Program-made: the position numbers and the translations under genes
DNA from: Cinclus cinclus
Lineage: Eukaryota; Chordata; Aves; Passeriformes; Cinclidae
DNA length: 64,000 bases
NCBI RefSeq assembly: GCF_963662255.1
Contig: NC_085051.1
Location: 51,375,101 to 51,439,100 of the forward strand
Direction: 5' to 3'
The notes under the pieces: generated by a model
Seen by the model: the letters and a program-made list of their open reading frames with translations, nothing else
The model's database searches: none
Told to the model about the DNA's origin: nothing
Shown: positions 39,113-52,000 of the stretch, in pieces
How positions within the stretch are numbered: the stretch's first letter is position 1
How the letters are laid out: every line of letters begins with the position of its first letter

Positions 39113-39507
39113 TGTGATGAGTTGATGCTGACTGGGTGCCAAACACCCACCAAATACCCTCTGTCACTCCTGAGATGGACAGGAAAAAGAAAATATAAGG
39201 AAGGGTTTGTGAGTTGAGGTAATGACAGGAAACGATCACTCAGAAGTCATGGACTCAACATTGGGGGGGAGGGATAAATTTCCTATCTGTCAAAACAGAA
39301 TTAAATACAAAGAAATAAAAACTAAAAAACCTAAAACACCTTCCCTCTCTCACTCCATTCTTCCCAGGCTTCATTCCTGATTCTCTACCTTCTTGACCCC
39401 AGGGACACAGGGGGACAGGAATGAGGGCTACAGTCAGTTCATCACATTGTCTCTGCTGCCCTTTCCTCCTCATGGAGAGGATTAGGACTCTTCACACTCT
39501 TCTCCTG

Positions 39508-39790
39508 CTCCAGCATGGGGTCCCTCCCATGGAACACCATGGAACTCCATGAACTTTAGCAAGCAAGTCCTCCCTATGGCCTGCCATCCTTCACAAGCTG
39601 CTCCAGTGTGAGTCCCCCTTCCACGGGATGCAGTCCTTCAGGCACAGGCTGCTCCAGCATGGGTCACCCATGGGATCACCAGTCCTACCAGCAGACCTGC
39701 TCCAGCGTGGGCTCCTCTCCTCATGGGCTCACAGCCTCCTTTGGGCATCCAACTGCTCCAGCACAGGGTTCTCCATGGGCTGCTGGTGCA
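39508..39790 (-). repeat. Degenerate CTGGAGCAG-containing repeats within the LTR
   Basis: Five or more units with a shared 'ctgctccagc' core (plus-strand reading) followed by a 'atgggt/ccatgg' element, spaced roughly 45-70 bases apart. They lie inside the solo LTR and are a property of that LTR family. Divergence among units is substantial. Confidence 0.75.
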
Positions 39791-39849
39791 TCTCTGCTCC
39801 ACTGTAAACTTCCATGGGCTACAGGGGCATAGCTGCCTCACCATGGGCT

Positions 39850-39909
39850 GCAGGGAAATATCAGCTGTCGCAGGAGAATATCAGCTGAAGCAGGGAAATG
39901 TCAGCTGGG
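39850..39909 (+). repeat. Three tandem 20-bp units within the LTR
   Basis: Units start at 39,850, 39,870 and 39,890, each of the form 'gcaggRaaatRtcagct' plus three bases; they differ at only a few positions. A small minisatellite inside the solo LTR. Confidence 0.92.
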
Positions 39910-40073
39910 GACCTTCTCCACTGACCCTGGTGTCTGCAGGGCTGCTCATCTCCAAGTTGGAGCCCACTGGTATTGGTCCTATAGGACACAGGGGAAGCTT
40001 CCAGCACACTCTCACAGAAACCACCCCTGTAGCCACCCTCGTTTCCAAAACCTGGCCACACAAACCCAATACA

Positions 40074-40078
40074 AAGTC
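40074..40078 (+). repeat. Target-site duplication, right copy
   Basis: 'aagtc' follows the LTR terminus and pairs with 'aggtc' at 39,108-39,112 with one substitution. Confidence 0.65.
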
Positions 40079-43000
40079 TAAGGGAGGAAGAGTAGACTTT
40101 ATTAAAGTCCTTTCAATACTGTTTAGTCAAGTAGTGTTCCTTTAGAACTTTGTATTCTGAAGATCCATCCAAAGGCCAGCAAAGAAAATCCCTTTTCTGA
40201 TTTTCTGCTTACTCTTCCCTTTATGATGTAAATGTTATTGTGTTTCAGATTATGTGCATTATGTTATTATGTATACAGATTACCAATGCATACACAAGAT
40301 GAGAAGAATGGTACCACACTGCCATTTTTGAGAGTAGTAATGATGCAACTTGCAATGTCTGAAATGTGTTACATTCCTAATTTACATTACCAAAATTCAA
40401 TAATAATAATTGGTCCAGCTCTGAATGACAATTGGTAGCACCATGAGTAGGATAGATATCCAATATATTAAAATTTCCTCTTTGTGCTGATCCTGATCAC
40501 ACCAGGTTTGTGTTTGATTAAATCTTTCTTCAGAACAGAGGGTTGTAAGTATGAGTGTATACCTGTAAAAGTTCTAGAAGACCTCTTCTGAACAGAGTCT
40601 CGTTGAATTCTACAGGTTACTGCAGCTCTGGAACCTTACTCCATGACTTAAAATTAAAAGCAATTTAGCATAATACCTTCTCTGCTGTTTCTTACACTTA
40701 CTCATAATTTTCCTATTATATCTTCATAAACCCTCCAAAGCTCCAGTATAAAATCAAATCCTTTGCTTGTCACATTCTAAACTTGAAGTCAATTGCCATG
40801 TTGTTCCCATGTTGGCTGGATAGTGTAGTCCTATATGGACAATAAAATAAGACAAAGTATGGTAATTACCATGCCTACAGGCAGTATGTCAGCCTGTGAG
40901 ACAGGCAGTGTCTTAAAAGGTAGTCTGACTTTTCTTTGATTGTCTTTTTATTTGATGACGTAAGAAAACACAGTAGGCTAGATTTTCTGCTAGGGTATTG
41001 GGGTGAAACTGTACCCATTTATAGCACCAGAGTTCCCAGAGCAGCATATAATTTTAGTTTTTTTCTGTAATAATGTTCACAGTTAGTACGTCAGAAACCA
41101 AACCAACTGTTGTGAGACAGATGGTTCTTACTATTTGAACAAAAAAGATTTCCTAAAAGAAAAAATCACATTTCTAGTTTTCCAAGAAAGGGTCAATAGT
41201 GTTGTTTTGGGGCTTTTTGACTAAGGTAACAAAAATGGGCACTTGAAGAATGAGGAATGTTTGGGCCAAGTTCTCACACTGTACCCTCCATTGTACAGCT
41301 TTAACCTGGGACATATATAAACTCTGTCTTCATTTAACATAAATATTTGCTTATATAAAGACACCCCCTCTTGGACTTGCAAATTCTTTAAAAACACATA
41401 TGTTCTTTTAACTGCTTCTTCCTTGCCTTGCTGTGGAGAAAGTAGGTACTGATCAATATCCTACAGTTAATTATCCTACAGATCAATTCCTATATAGGAA
41501 CATTGAGTCTATTGTGTGTGCCTCAGGGTTTGCTGGGTTTTATGCCTGTCTCCCAAACTGCTGATTTATTGAGATATTTCAAGCCCTGTTTCCTTTGCTG
41601 CTAGCATCTCATAATGGCACGACTAAGCTCAGAATTAAAAATCAGTCTCTAGGTTTTCAGAATAACTTTGTTGACTCAGTGAATGGAACGTGTTTCCTGT
41701 TTTGTGCCAACTCAACAGCCCGACTCCCCTAAGCTAAGCATAATTTGCCTCTCATGACTAGTTTGTTTCTAACTGTGGATTCCACAAAAAGAGAAGGAGC
41801 TGAAGAAATACAAGAGAGCTAATGAACTTTTGGAAGTCAGTTTCTTAAAAAGAGTAGGAAAGGGAATTTTTTCTGGGATACACAGCCTGTAGGTGATGAG
41901 TCGCAGTGGAAGGTGTACTTCTCCTTCAGAGTGATTGACAACTAGACACTCCCTCTTTCTGTACTGTGTGGTCTCCATTTGAGAGCTAATTACAACTGAG
42001 GCAGGACCACATAATGATCAAGACCACAAGTTTGTGCACTTGGCTGAGCTCTTGGGGATTGATGATAGTTTATCCATGAGGAAAACAGTACCTTCTTTTG
42101 GGCACAAAACTCACAGAAATATGGTGTTGTAAACTAGTAGATACCATCCATCTCTGTGAGCTGAGGTTATACCATACCTAGGGGTTTTGGCTGCAAGATT
42201 TTTGTAAAAACAAATCTATTAATTTCAGTTCTTGCTTCCCACTCTTCACAAAGAGAAGATTTATTTCAGGATGTCATTTGGAAAAATACTTTTTTTCTTG
42301 TGTACATGTTGTATTTTTATCTGTTCTTCCTTTGCTGGGTATGTCAATAATTTATTACTGGAAGACAAAAAAAAAGGCTTATTTTGTATGGAAAAATAGC
42401 ACAATTTAGAAAGATTTTTATTCACTTTTAGATTAAACTTTTTTTTTTCTCCTTTTTGCATATAAAATTGTCTACTTTGCTCCTAGTATATTGTAATGGT
42501 ACAGCTGGCCTCAAAATTAAAAAGCAGTCTCTATCCAGAAGGCACAGTGCATATACTGAGTAAAATCTGCAAGGAGCATTGGTTATAAGGGTCTCTTTGG
42601 GAAGTATTTATTGCTTTAAGCAAGTTCATAACTTTGAATACCTCATATTTCTGTACACAGGAAGAGTTCTGTGACAGAACTATTATCTTTAGAAATCGTT
42701 GTCACCTGCATTGCCATTCGAGAGACAGAATGATTGTTGTGTCTACGCTCTTTGTTCCCAAATAGAAAATGAAAATAATTCCAAAACACCAATACATCAC
42801 AAAAGGCAGGTTTGTCTATTGCAAACTTAATTTCCGCTTGCAGAGTTTATCTGAGTATTTTGCAAATGGAGACCACAGAAGTCAATCGTGCCAGCAAACC
42901 AAAAGTACTGTTAATTATCAGATTGTACATGCAAATCAGGCAGGTAGGCACAGGATGATTCAGATTGGCATCTTGAGGACTCAAATGAGGGTATGAACTG

Positions 43001-46000
43001 TAGCTGGAATAAAGTGAGCTAATGTATCCAACTTATGAAAAAGTACTAGCTAATAATTTACAACCCATAAATAGACCTTCTCCAGGAGTAAAATGATTTG
43101 TATGCTGGCATATGAGAATCCATTTTCAAATGCTATTCTTTTACTAAATTATTCAATCAGAGAGATAACAAAAGCTCAGTTGCAACTAGGCAACTGGGTG
43201 TGGAATTTTTCTTTTGAACACCTCTGCAGAATGATGATGGATTCTAGCTGAGGCCACAGTTTCTTTGTCTCCAGAGCCTTGTCTGAAAAGGATCAGCTCC
43301 AGCTGCTCAGTCAGGTTTCAAGTCACCATTGTACTGGTGTTAAGATGATGAGCTTTGTCACAGAGAGATGATGATCTAATGGAAAGAAAAAATGGATGTA
43401 AAAATTATCATTTCCTATTTCTGCAGGATACCCTGTAGTGCCATTTTTTTTTCTGTAGTGCCATTTAAGTAATTAAAAGTATACTTTAAGATGGGTGAAA
43501 AGTAGTTGTTCTGCTGTCTAAGTGATTTAGGAATGCAAGCCCAACAGGAGAGTAATTTCATAAAGCTATTTCTCATCTCTTTATGATAATAAACAAACCT
43601 TGATTATGAAAGCTAATGCTAGTAGAGCCAGAACATTTAGTAGGACAGATATTCCTAGATGGTGGGACTTAACAGACAAGTTAAGGTTTATTAAAACCTG
43701 TGATTTCTAATAAACAAGATGTGTCCTGAAAGCATCATGTACTTCAAGTGCAACTGAAATTACAGGGCTTTCAGGATTTAATTTTCCAGACATTTAGCCT
43801 GGGCAAGAAGGCTTACTTTACTGCTCTTTTGAGAACTGATCCAGTTTCATGACATGTTCCAGGCTTTACTTTCACATAGTCTACTTCACCTACCTCTGTG
43901 AAAAAGCATGCAAGAGTTTTGCTTCTCCTTCCAAGTGGCAGAACCTCAGGTTGTGTTTAGCCTATTCTGGTTTGATTCACTCTTTTCTTCCCTCCTTCCA
44001 CTGAGCCACTTATGTACTAACAGGCAATCCCAGCTTCCATATCTTGAAATCCCCTAAGACTACTTTAATTTGGGCATTTGAGTCAGGCTGATTTCATTTA
44101 TGTCCCTTATGGATGGCAGAGCACTTTAATACAGGCTGTTGCTTTAGAACAGTGTGGTGAAGAATATAAATAGCTGTTCAGAGAATATACAATAAGCAGT
44201 GCATCATTACTGAATTGTTTACTTCAACCAAATATTAGTGCCAGGATACAAGTCAAATTAATGGTGTTTAACAGTGCATAATGTTCACATAATAACTTAA
44301 ATATGTAAGCTTGAAAATTGTTCTTGTCTGACAGAAATACTCCAAGTGGACACCCTTTTATATGCTATAAAGCCCACTCTATCTGATTTGTGAAAACCAA
44401 ACTGTTTCTGATTACAGCTAGCATTTTCTGAGTCTTTCTTCACTTTTCATAAATGATCTACAGAAGGGCTTCTAACTGAGGACTCAATCAAGCATCTTGA
44501 TGAAGTAAATGAAGTAAAAGTATCCATCAGCTCAAAGCTCATATCTATAAGCATTCTGATCAACTGAATTTTAAGCACAGCAGACTTCTGCCCATGCTTA
44601 GTCAGGGTTTGAAGTTATACTTGGTCATTTAAGAACTATTCATGAATCACTTTGGTTCTATTCATAACCAAAACACTGTTGAAGTAAAGAAACTCCATAA
44701 ATAAAGATGTCAGTCTATGAGATATTTCTCTAGTCCTGAAAATGTTGATTTCCTATCTTGCCACCACAAAGTGTTCTGTTTTGCCCAAAAGGGGCAGTTT
44801 GCTTTTTCTATCTGCTTATAAATACCCATGTACATTGTTAAAGTTGACCTCAGTCTAAGTGGCTGGTTTTGAAAATGAGGATTTAACCAGGTGGATACTG
44901 CATTTACAAATATTTGTAGTTTAATTACAAATTTGTAACTAGTCACTGTAAGAAACTGAATTGTTTACATGTGACCAGAATTCCCAGCACTTCTTGTGCT
45001 CCTCTAGGGACAGCAGCCCAGGTCTGAGGAAGGATTCATTGGAGTGGTCTGTGAATAAACAGGGAAGGCAAAAAGTTCCTCTCTCAAAAACAAAGAAAGT
45101 ATTCATAGATATATCTCAGCACGTCTCACCTTTTCATCCTGGTAATTATTGTGTCACAGAGCAGAACTGTTTCCTTTAAGAGCACTCACTTACTGACAAA
45201 TGTGCCTATCTCATTGTCCCTGCCTTTCAATCTGCCTTTTCTGCAGGACATAGAGAAATCCCCTGCTCCACTGCTTGGTGTGAAAGTCATGCATCCTCTC
45301 CAGAAAAGGCTCAAGTATCAGGTAAAGTTTCACTTAATCGTGCACAAGTTTTCAGTCTGCACTGGTAGCATTTTGACATTTCTCATCTGCTATTAGCCTG
45401 CTGAGGTTGGGATATGGCTCCACTTGCTAAGTGCAGTCTAAAGGTTAGTGCAAAGTTTGGGCACAGCTTAGCCCAGGTCTGATCATCCGTACTGCAAGGT
45501 CACCTTGCATTGTCACAAGTTTTGCTCTCAATGCATTTCTGCTTGGATGTTTCACTGGAATTTCTTTGGTCCTGTTCCACAGCTCTTACCCACAATAAAT
45601 TCTGCAATGTTCTGTGGCATTACTGATTGGCAAATTATGAGGGAAACATGCTTTGTTTTGTTTTTTTTTTTTCTGAGCACTCTAGGAAACTGAGATTAAT
45701 CCTTTCAGATGATTAAACTTCTCATCGTAGTGTGAATGATCTGAAAACAAGAGAAACAGTGGGACCTGTCTTTTCTATTTAAGAACAGGTGGAAAATGTC
45801 ACTGCATCTGTGTGAGAAGGTTTTGTGATCAGCTGGAAAGGTTCTGCTGAGATGGCAATGCCTTCATTCTCAGACACTGCTCCTTTTGTCAGATCTCACT
45901 GCCAGGCAACCAATCCTATGAGCTGCGCTATTTAGGATTTGTGAGCTTCCATGTACATCATCACTTCATGCTGTGCTCTGAACCTGTCTCCAGCAAGGAC

Positions 46001-48084
46001 CTGCCTTGTCATGACAATAATACACTCTAATTCTTTTGCTGCTGTCTGGCAGAAGAGAATCTTGCTCCAGAGCAGTTTGGCAAGCCTCTCTGTTGCCGGT
46101 GCTGCTCACCAGGGAACGGGGACTCGGTGGCCCGAAGTGGGCAGTGGCACATGGTGACCTCAGCAGCACAGCAGGCTCAGCTTCTGTGTTTGAACCTGGG
46201 TTCTTGCCAAAGGGTGAAATCTGCAGCTACAGCTACTCACTTGACTTTCTTGGCTGGAGGAGGGCTCAATGTTCCCTCATGAGCATTTCAGCCATACCCA
46301 AGTACTAATTGTTCAGTAAATTGTTTTAGTAAAGCTTTAATTATCAGCTTATTACAATTTAAATGACTTGGAGACTGCCAGAGGCTGAAGTCATACTACC
46401 TGTGATGTATTATTTTTTATAATTGTGGATCTGCTTTCTGTTCATCCAGGAAGAAATCTGTATACAAGCATGATATTTATAAGGTTTTATTCTTGTTCTG
46501 GACAAGATTTATGTGAAGAATCACAAGCTGCTTCTAACATTTACTATGCAGCCAACTTGGATTAAACCTTGCATGAAAGATTTTATCTCCTGGTTTCCAA
46601 ATTTGCAGAAGGTCTTATCCAAACTTGTTTTTAGTGTATAAATGTTCAGGCAAATCACTGCCTGTAACAAAAAGATTGAAAGGCTTAGAAAATATGACCC
46701 TAGAATGGAAAAACTTTTACAGAGAATACATTGCTGCAAAGAGAAAGAGAATCAATTTTTGCTTGCATCTACAATGAACAGGAGAAGTAATGAGGCTAAA
46801 TTGCATCAAAGGAGATTTGGGATAGACATCAGGGGAAACTCTCTAATGGTGGTGATAATTAACCACAAAAGAGCTTACCTTGAGAGAACATGGGCTCCCC
46901 ACGGTTACAGCTTTTTAATATTGAAAACTCATCTATGAGAAGCAGATTAGGTTTCCCTGTTTTACCCTTGCTGCAGGGTGAATGTACTAGATTCCCTCCT
47001 GCAGTCTTGCCTGTAACTTTATCAGCATTACTTTGTGAGTCAGAATGAGACTATAGATTTATTGGTCATTGTGATTTTGTAATCAGCTCTATGTAGAATT
47101 GGTGACTTAGATACATTTACATGGTGCAAATATTTTCACAGAAATAGTGTTCTGGCAAAGTAGATATTGCAATTCTGAAATGCATACTAGAATCAGAACT
47201 GATGTCTTCTTTTGTTTTCTCCATAGAAAATAATTTGTTTTATGGACATTTAGATATGAGATTGTAAGGTATTTTGCTGTGAATTGCAGACTTTTACCCT
47301 TTAGAGGAATTGAACTAAAAAATCTAAAATAAAGATAACAGAGATGTGTCCAAGTGTTTGGACAAAAGTTTTGAGTGTGGTCTAATCAGTTACATCAAGA
47401 AATGTTCGGATACATCAGTAGCTTAGTAGATTATCTTGACTGCTTTTTTATTCTCTGAATGGGTAAAAACATATTTGCTCTTGGATAGATAAAAAGCCAG
47501 ATGTTTCTGTTTCTATTTATAGCTCTTGGGGACACACTATTGCACCTGCTCATACTCACAGATAAAACCTTCCTCATTTCACAGAAAAAAATATATTGCA
47601 TGAAAAAAAAAGTATTTGCTATATAACAATGTTACTTCAGAGGACACTTTTTCTGCCAGCAGGGCCCTATGATTTTGCAAAAGCTACTTTTGGAATCACC
47701 AGTTATTTTACAAGGTGTGCACAAGTGTTCTTGTATGTCTAAGTAATTTACTTGCAGAAAGATTGTGTAAAGGACAATATGGATTCATGTTTCAGCAAGG
47801 GATCTGTGTGAAGTTGAAAATCCCAGCTGGAACACAAGAGAGAGAATCCTCAGGGATATGTAAAACATCAAAAGAAAAGCAAAGCCAAGCAGGCAGGCAG
47901 AGGAGAGGATGTTTGGCAGAAGGAAAGGGAGTAGATGGACATGAAAGTAGAAATCTGAGTGAAATACAAAATCAAGAAACTTCTCAAAAGAAGACCAGAT
48001 GCTCAAATTTTGTTCCAAGAGTCAGAAAAAATAATCAAGTTAGAATCATGTGGTTGAAAATGACAAAAATACAATGCTTAATGG
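40079..48084. other. AT-rich non-coding stretch
   Basis: No gene or recognisable mobile element. A GC-richer patch at about 46,080-46,200 carries overlapping short frames. A 142-codon frame at 47,715-48,143 has no recognisable motif, is rich in Lys, Gln and Arg because of A-rich DNA, and ends inside the first copy of the 63-bp duplication. A 14-base direct repeat (period 20) sits at 43,433-43,466. Confidence 0.5.
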
Positions 48085-48214
48085 CTTCAATAGCCAAAGC
48101 TGGAGAATGTAGTTCCTTCAGGACATTTTTAGAGTGTTTCTAGAAATCTTCAATAGCCAAAGCTGGAGAATGTAGTTCCTTCAGGACATTTTTAGAGTGT
48201 TTCTAGAAATCTTC
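48085..48214 (+). repeat. Exact 63-bp tandem duplication
   Basis: The segment beginning 'cttcaatagccaaagctgg' at 48,085 is repeated without any difference at 48,148, and the match runs four bases beyond the second copy. Perfect identity implies a very recent duplication, or an assembly artefact. No known element coincides with it. Confidence 0.97.
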
Positions 48215-48454
48215 TCTCACCAACAAAACTGAGAAACTCAGAGGAATATTGAAACAGTCAGAGAGAAGTGAGGTAGGAGCTGGAGTTGCCAGTGTGAAAG
48301 AGACTGTAGTGATCAGGAGTGGTTGCAACACTGGCAATTCTTCTTCATAGGGCAGTAATAGGAAAATCATGACTGTTGGAAACTGCTGAGGACATAATCA
48401 GGCCTTGGCTAGGAATTGCTATTATTAAATAAAATGTTGTTTATAATAATGAGT

Positions 48455-48541
48455 TGTAAAAGAAAAAAAAAAACCAAAATAAATTAACCAAATTAAAACA
48501 AAAAAGACAAATAACAACCAACCAGACAAAAAAACCACAAG
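48455..48541 (+). repeat. A-rich low-complexity block
   Basis: A runs interspersed with CC and T, such as 'aaaccaaaataaattaacc' and 'acaaccaaccagac'. Low complexity only. Confidence 0.8.
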
Positions 48542-49008
48542 AGGTGATAAAGTCCTAAATAGCTCCAGGATTTGTCAATATCCAGGCTGTAGATTTTTGC
48601 ACCCTAAGTGTATTAGCAGCCACATTTTACTCCATCATGGCCAGAATTCAGGCTATTTGCAAGGGCATAAAGGGAGTTACTTACAGTCATGAGAGTGGCT
48701 CTATTATGGTGATCTGAACCCAGGGGAATCTCTTGTCATAGCAATTTTTTTTTTTTTTCCTAGCAAGCCTTGAGGAACCTGGCTTATTTTTAGACAGCCA
48801 AAGAGTTCAATATTGAAATCTAGGAGCTGTTCATTGACCTTGGATACATTGTTTCTATCCAGAGGCTGCATAAAAATGTTAATGAGCATGTCTCCTACTT
48901 TCTCAGTAGAATAGGAACCAGGGATTTAGGTAGCTAATTTATTATCACTTACACCAGCATGCAAATGAATTTGCCCTTCTCTAAAGATACAGTAAGAAAC
49001 ATCCTTCA

Positions 49009-49064
49009 AAAAAAAAAAATTAAAAAAACAAATCAAAACAAACAACAAAACCCAAACCAAAACT
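49009..49064 (+). repeat. A-rich low-complexity block
   Basis: Begins with eleven A, then CAAA and CAA units. Low complexity only. Confidence 0.8.
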
Positions 49065-52000
49065 CCTATTACCTCTATGATTCTCCTCCAGAGAGCCTCC
49101 TATTTCAAAAGGAGCATGTTTCCTGCAAATAGTTTCAGGCACACTTATATGCTTCTTTCTGGCTCTTTTGCAGGTGATAATTGAAAAATGGAGGAACTGC
49201 TGTAGGAACTGAGAAGAAGACATGAAAAGGGCTGGGGAAGGAGGGAATATGAAAGCAAAGGAGATTGGTAGTGGAGAAGGGGTAAAGGAAATGGAAAAGA
49301 AGATTTAATCCACCTAGTTATCATTCAGCCCAAAGGCATGAAACAGAACTGGTATAAAGTGGTCACAGTAGCCCAGAGCACACTATAAAGTAGTAGGATT
49401 TGACAGCATGTCATATAAATCAAGTGTTAATAATGCTGTGAAGGGATTTGCCAGGAAGGACAGGCTGTCATATCTGCCAGAACCTACTGAGAAATCTAGC
49501 CCTCAAGTGGCATCCAAGACAGTGGCTGCTGAAGATTTAAGAATTCTGTCAGGAATTTGAGACCAAATAAGACTTTTGAAGTGATGGAAATATGAGGTCT
49601 CCTCTAGATATTTTACTGATCTCTACTACAATGGAAATCTGCTGCTAAAAATACAATTTAACAAGTGACCATCAAACCCAGTAACCCCCCAGTGCTCCTC
49701 TTGTGTTCTTCTGCACTGCTTCCCACTGCTTCTCTTGTCCCCCACAGCCCGGGCTTGGTGACTCCTAGGACATACTGGACTCTCAAATCCTGTCTCCAAC
49801 ACAGGCAAACAGCAGAGAGAAGGAAGGAGATACTCATAGCAGTGCTTTTTCATAGAAGCTGTAAAAGCATGCTGAACTACAGCTAAAACATTGTTTTGTC
49901 ACATCTGTCTTACAGATGGTCTTTACAGTCTTTATCTATCCAAGTTGTGGGATTTGACTCTGGGGAATCTTTGTGTGAATGTTCAAGGTCAGCCAGGCCT
50001 TGTACAAACTATGGCACAGATTTCTCTCAATTCATAAACCAACTGAAGAATTACGGATGTTCTTTCTTTGCTTAACTTTATGTTGGGTCATAGGCTAAAG
50101 GAGGAATGAAATGTGTCCATCAGGTTCTTCTATTCCCTCCCTTCCTGCCATTAGCTCTCCCCACTAGGACTCTTTTCCTCCTTTAGTCCTTGTATAGCTC
50201 AAAGTAGCTCCAGGTCATAGGAGAGGGCAGCAGGAAATCCTGAAATAAGTTGAATACATGCAAAACCCTATGCCTGCATTAAACACAAAACTTTATACAG
50301 AGAGATATAATAGAAAGTTTGCTAACTCTGTCTCGACTCAATTTCAATATATCTGGTTTTCTGCAAAGCTAAAAAAAGTTGTTAAGCATGAAAAAGTAAT
50401 TCAATTTTGCCATCCTCAGTATCTCCCACTAAGGATATGTGCAATTAATATTTCATCTGTTAACAATCAAAAGCATTTTAAAAGCTTACAATTTTAAGAA
50501 CATCACAAAGACATACAATGAAGCTATGTGAATTTTGTGTCCTGATGTACAGTTAATTCAATTTGTCTGTTCAAAAAGTCTTCTACAAGACAAATTAAGA
50601 TGTACTGAAAAAAAGTGCAAATTATATAATGAAAAATACAATAAGCCTTGTTAACAATTCCTATTTTATATTTCATTTTATTCCTATTTGGATAGTTCAA
50701 AGTGAAACAAATAAGGGATCTATTTTAGAAAAGAAATGGTGATGGAGTCATTTTTTTCTTTGATGCTTTAGTAAGCATGTGAAAAGTGATGTTTCTACAC
50801 TCAGGAGGACCTAAGAGAAATATTTGCCTTTAATAACCTTTTGACACCTCTTTCAGTCAGCATTAAGCCTACCATGTGGCATTTTTTATGTTCTGCTCCT
50901 GGCCAATCTCAAAGGAACGGATTAAACTAAAATAGGTCTTGTAGCAACCTCCTCTCTGGCTTGGCTGCTCTGGTGTGTGGACATCCTCCAGCCAACGAAC
51001 AGCAAAAATCCTTAGGAGTTTTCAGGGCAGCCCAAGCAGCTTTGGAGCTGCAGTGCCTTGGCATGGAGCAGCTCTTCCTGTTGGGGTGGTTGGCTTGTCA
51101 CACCCGGCTCTGTGCATCTCTGCATGCCACTGCATGGGTCACTGTGTGCAGCAAGAGGCACACATTTGTGGTGGAAGAAACCATTGTTAGTAGCAGGATC
51201 AGAATATGTTTTTCAGTGTAGCTCAAGGTCTCGTGGTAAGAGCAGCCCACCCTTTTCAGTGAGGTTTAATGAAAACCTGTAATATTACTTTATATCACGT
51301 TAAGGGTTTGGCTTTTTCAAGCTACAACTTGCATAAGTATTCTAGGGAATAGGGTTGAATAAACCCTTGAATAAACCATAACAGGAAATGTAACTAAAGG
51401 AATTATCCCAGCAGCAGGCCAGGCAAGTTGCCTTTTAATACAACAGGGAATTCCACATGGATCATGTGCATATGGTCAGAAGGCTAAAATTGACCATTTC
51501 TAGTGAGTGGTTATAATTTTCTCCTTTCCTAAACTATTATTTGTTGCAGATGTGAGATGATGATATCCTCTCATCCTTGGATGATACAAATTATTTGTTG
51601 GACTATTGAATCAAAATTATTTTTTAAATTTTTTTAAATTTTTTTTTTAAACTGAAATTGTCTTACCACTTTCAAAAAAAGTCTTTAGGAACTGTGTTGC
51701 AGGGTTAGCTAAAGGTAGAAGAGTTATTACAGACCGTTTAGATCTTCTGTACACATTTACAAGCATGAAAGCAAAAAAATATTTTCAGAACTTGACAAGA
51801 ATTTTCTCTAGTTTTGGTCCCTTTTCAGATTTATAATGAAAATATGGAATTTATGAGAGAAGATATTTCTGCTTAGTAGAAACCCATCTTTTCCACCTAA
51901 AATAATTAACTTGAAAATTTCAGCCATCTTTAAATTATCTGATCTCAAAAGGTTACCTATTTGTACCATCTGCATGTATGGAAAGAAGGATATTACGTTT

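Larger units (their letters stand above)
39113..40073 (-). mobile_element. Complete solo LTR of an avian endogenous retrovirus
   Basis: About 961 bp in antisense orientation. Read on the minus strand it begins TGTATTGGGTTTG and ends with 'caactcatcaca', giving TGT...ACA termini. In between are blocks I associate with a common songbird ERV LTR: 'ggtggtttctgtgag' with a nearby 'ggaagcttccc', 'tgcagacaccagggtcagtg', repeated 'atgctggagcag' units, and 'cccaatgttgagtcc' near the 3' end. The flanks carry a 4-of-5 target duplication, so both boundaries are firm and it is a solo LTR left by recombination. No internal retroviral sequence adjoins it. Compared with the family as I remember it, a segment including the TATA-like promoter region seems deleted, so it is probably not promoter-competent. 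Open frames inside it (up to 140 codons) are artefacts of its GC-rich, repeat-laden body. Confidence 0.88.

Noticed and set aside
39723..40145. 140-codon frame as a gene
   Set aside because: Lies almost entirely inside the antisense solo LTR and runs across its boundary.
43433..43466. 14-base direct repeat with period 20
   Set aside because: Short slippage-type duplication around a T run; little information.
47715..48143. 142-codon plus-strand open frame as a gene
   Set aside because: No recognisable motif, composition follows A-rich DNA, and its stop is created within an exact local duplication.
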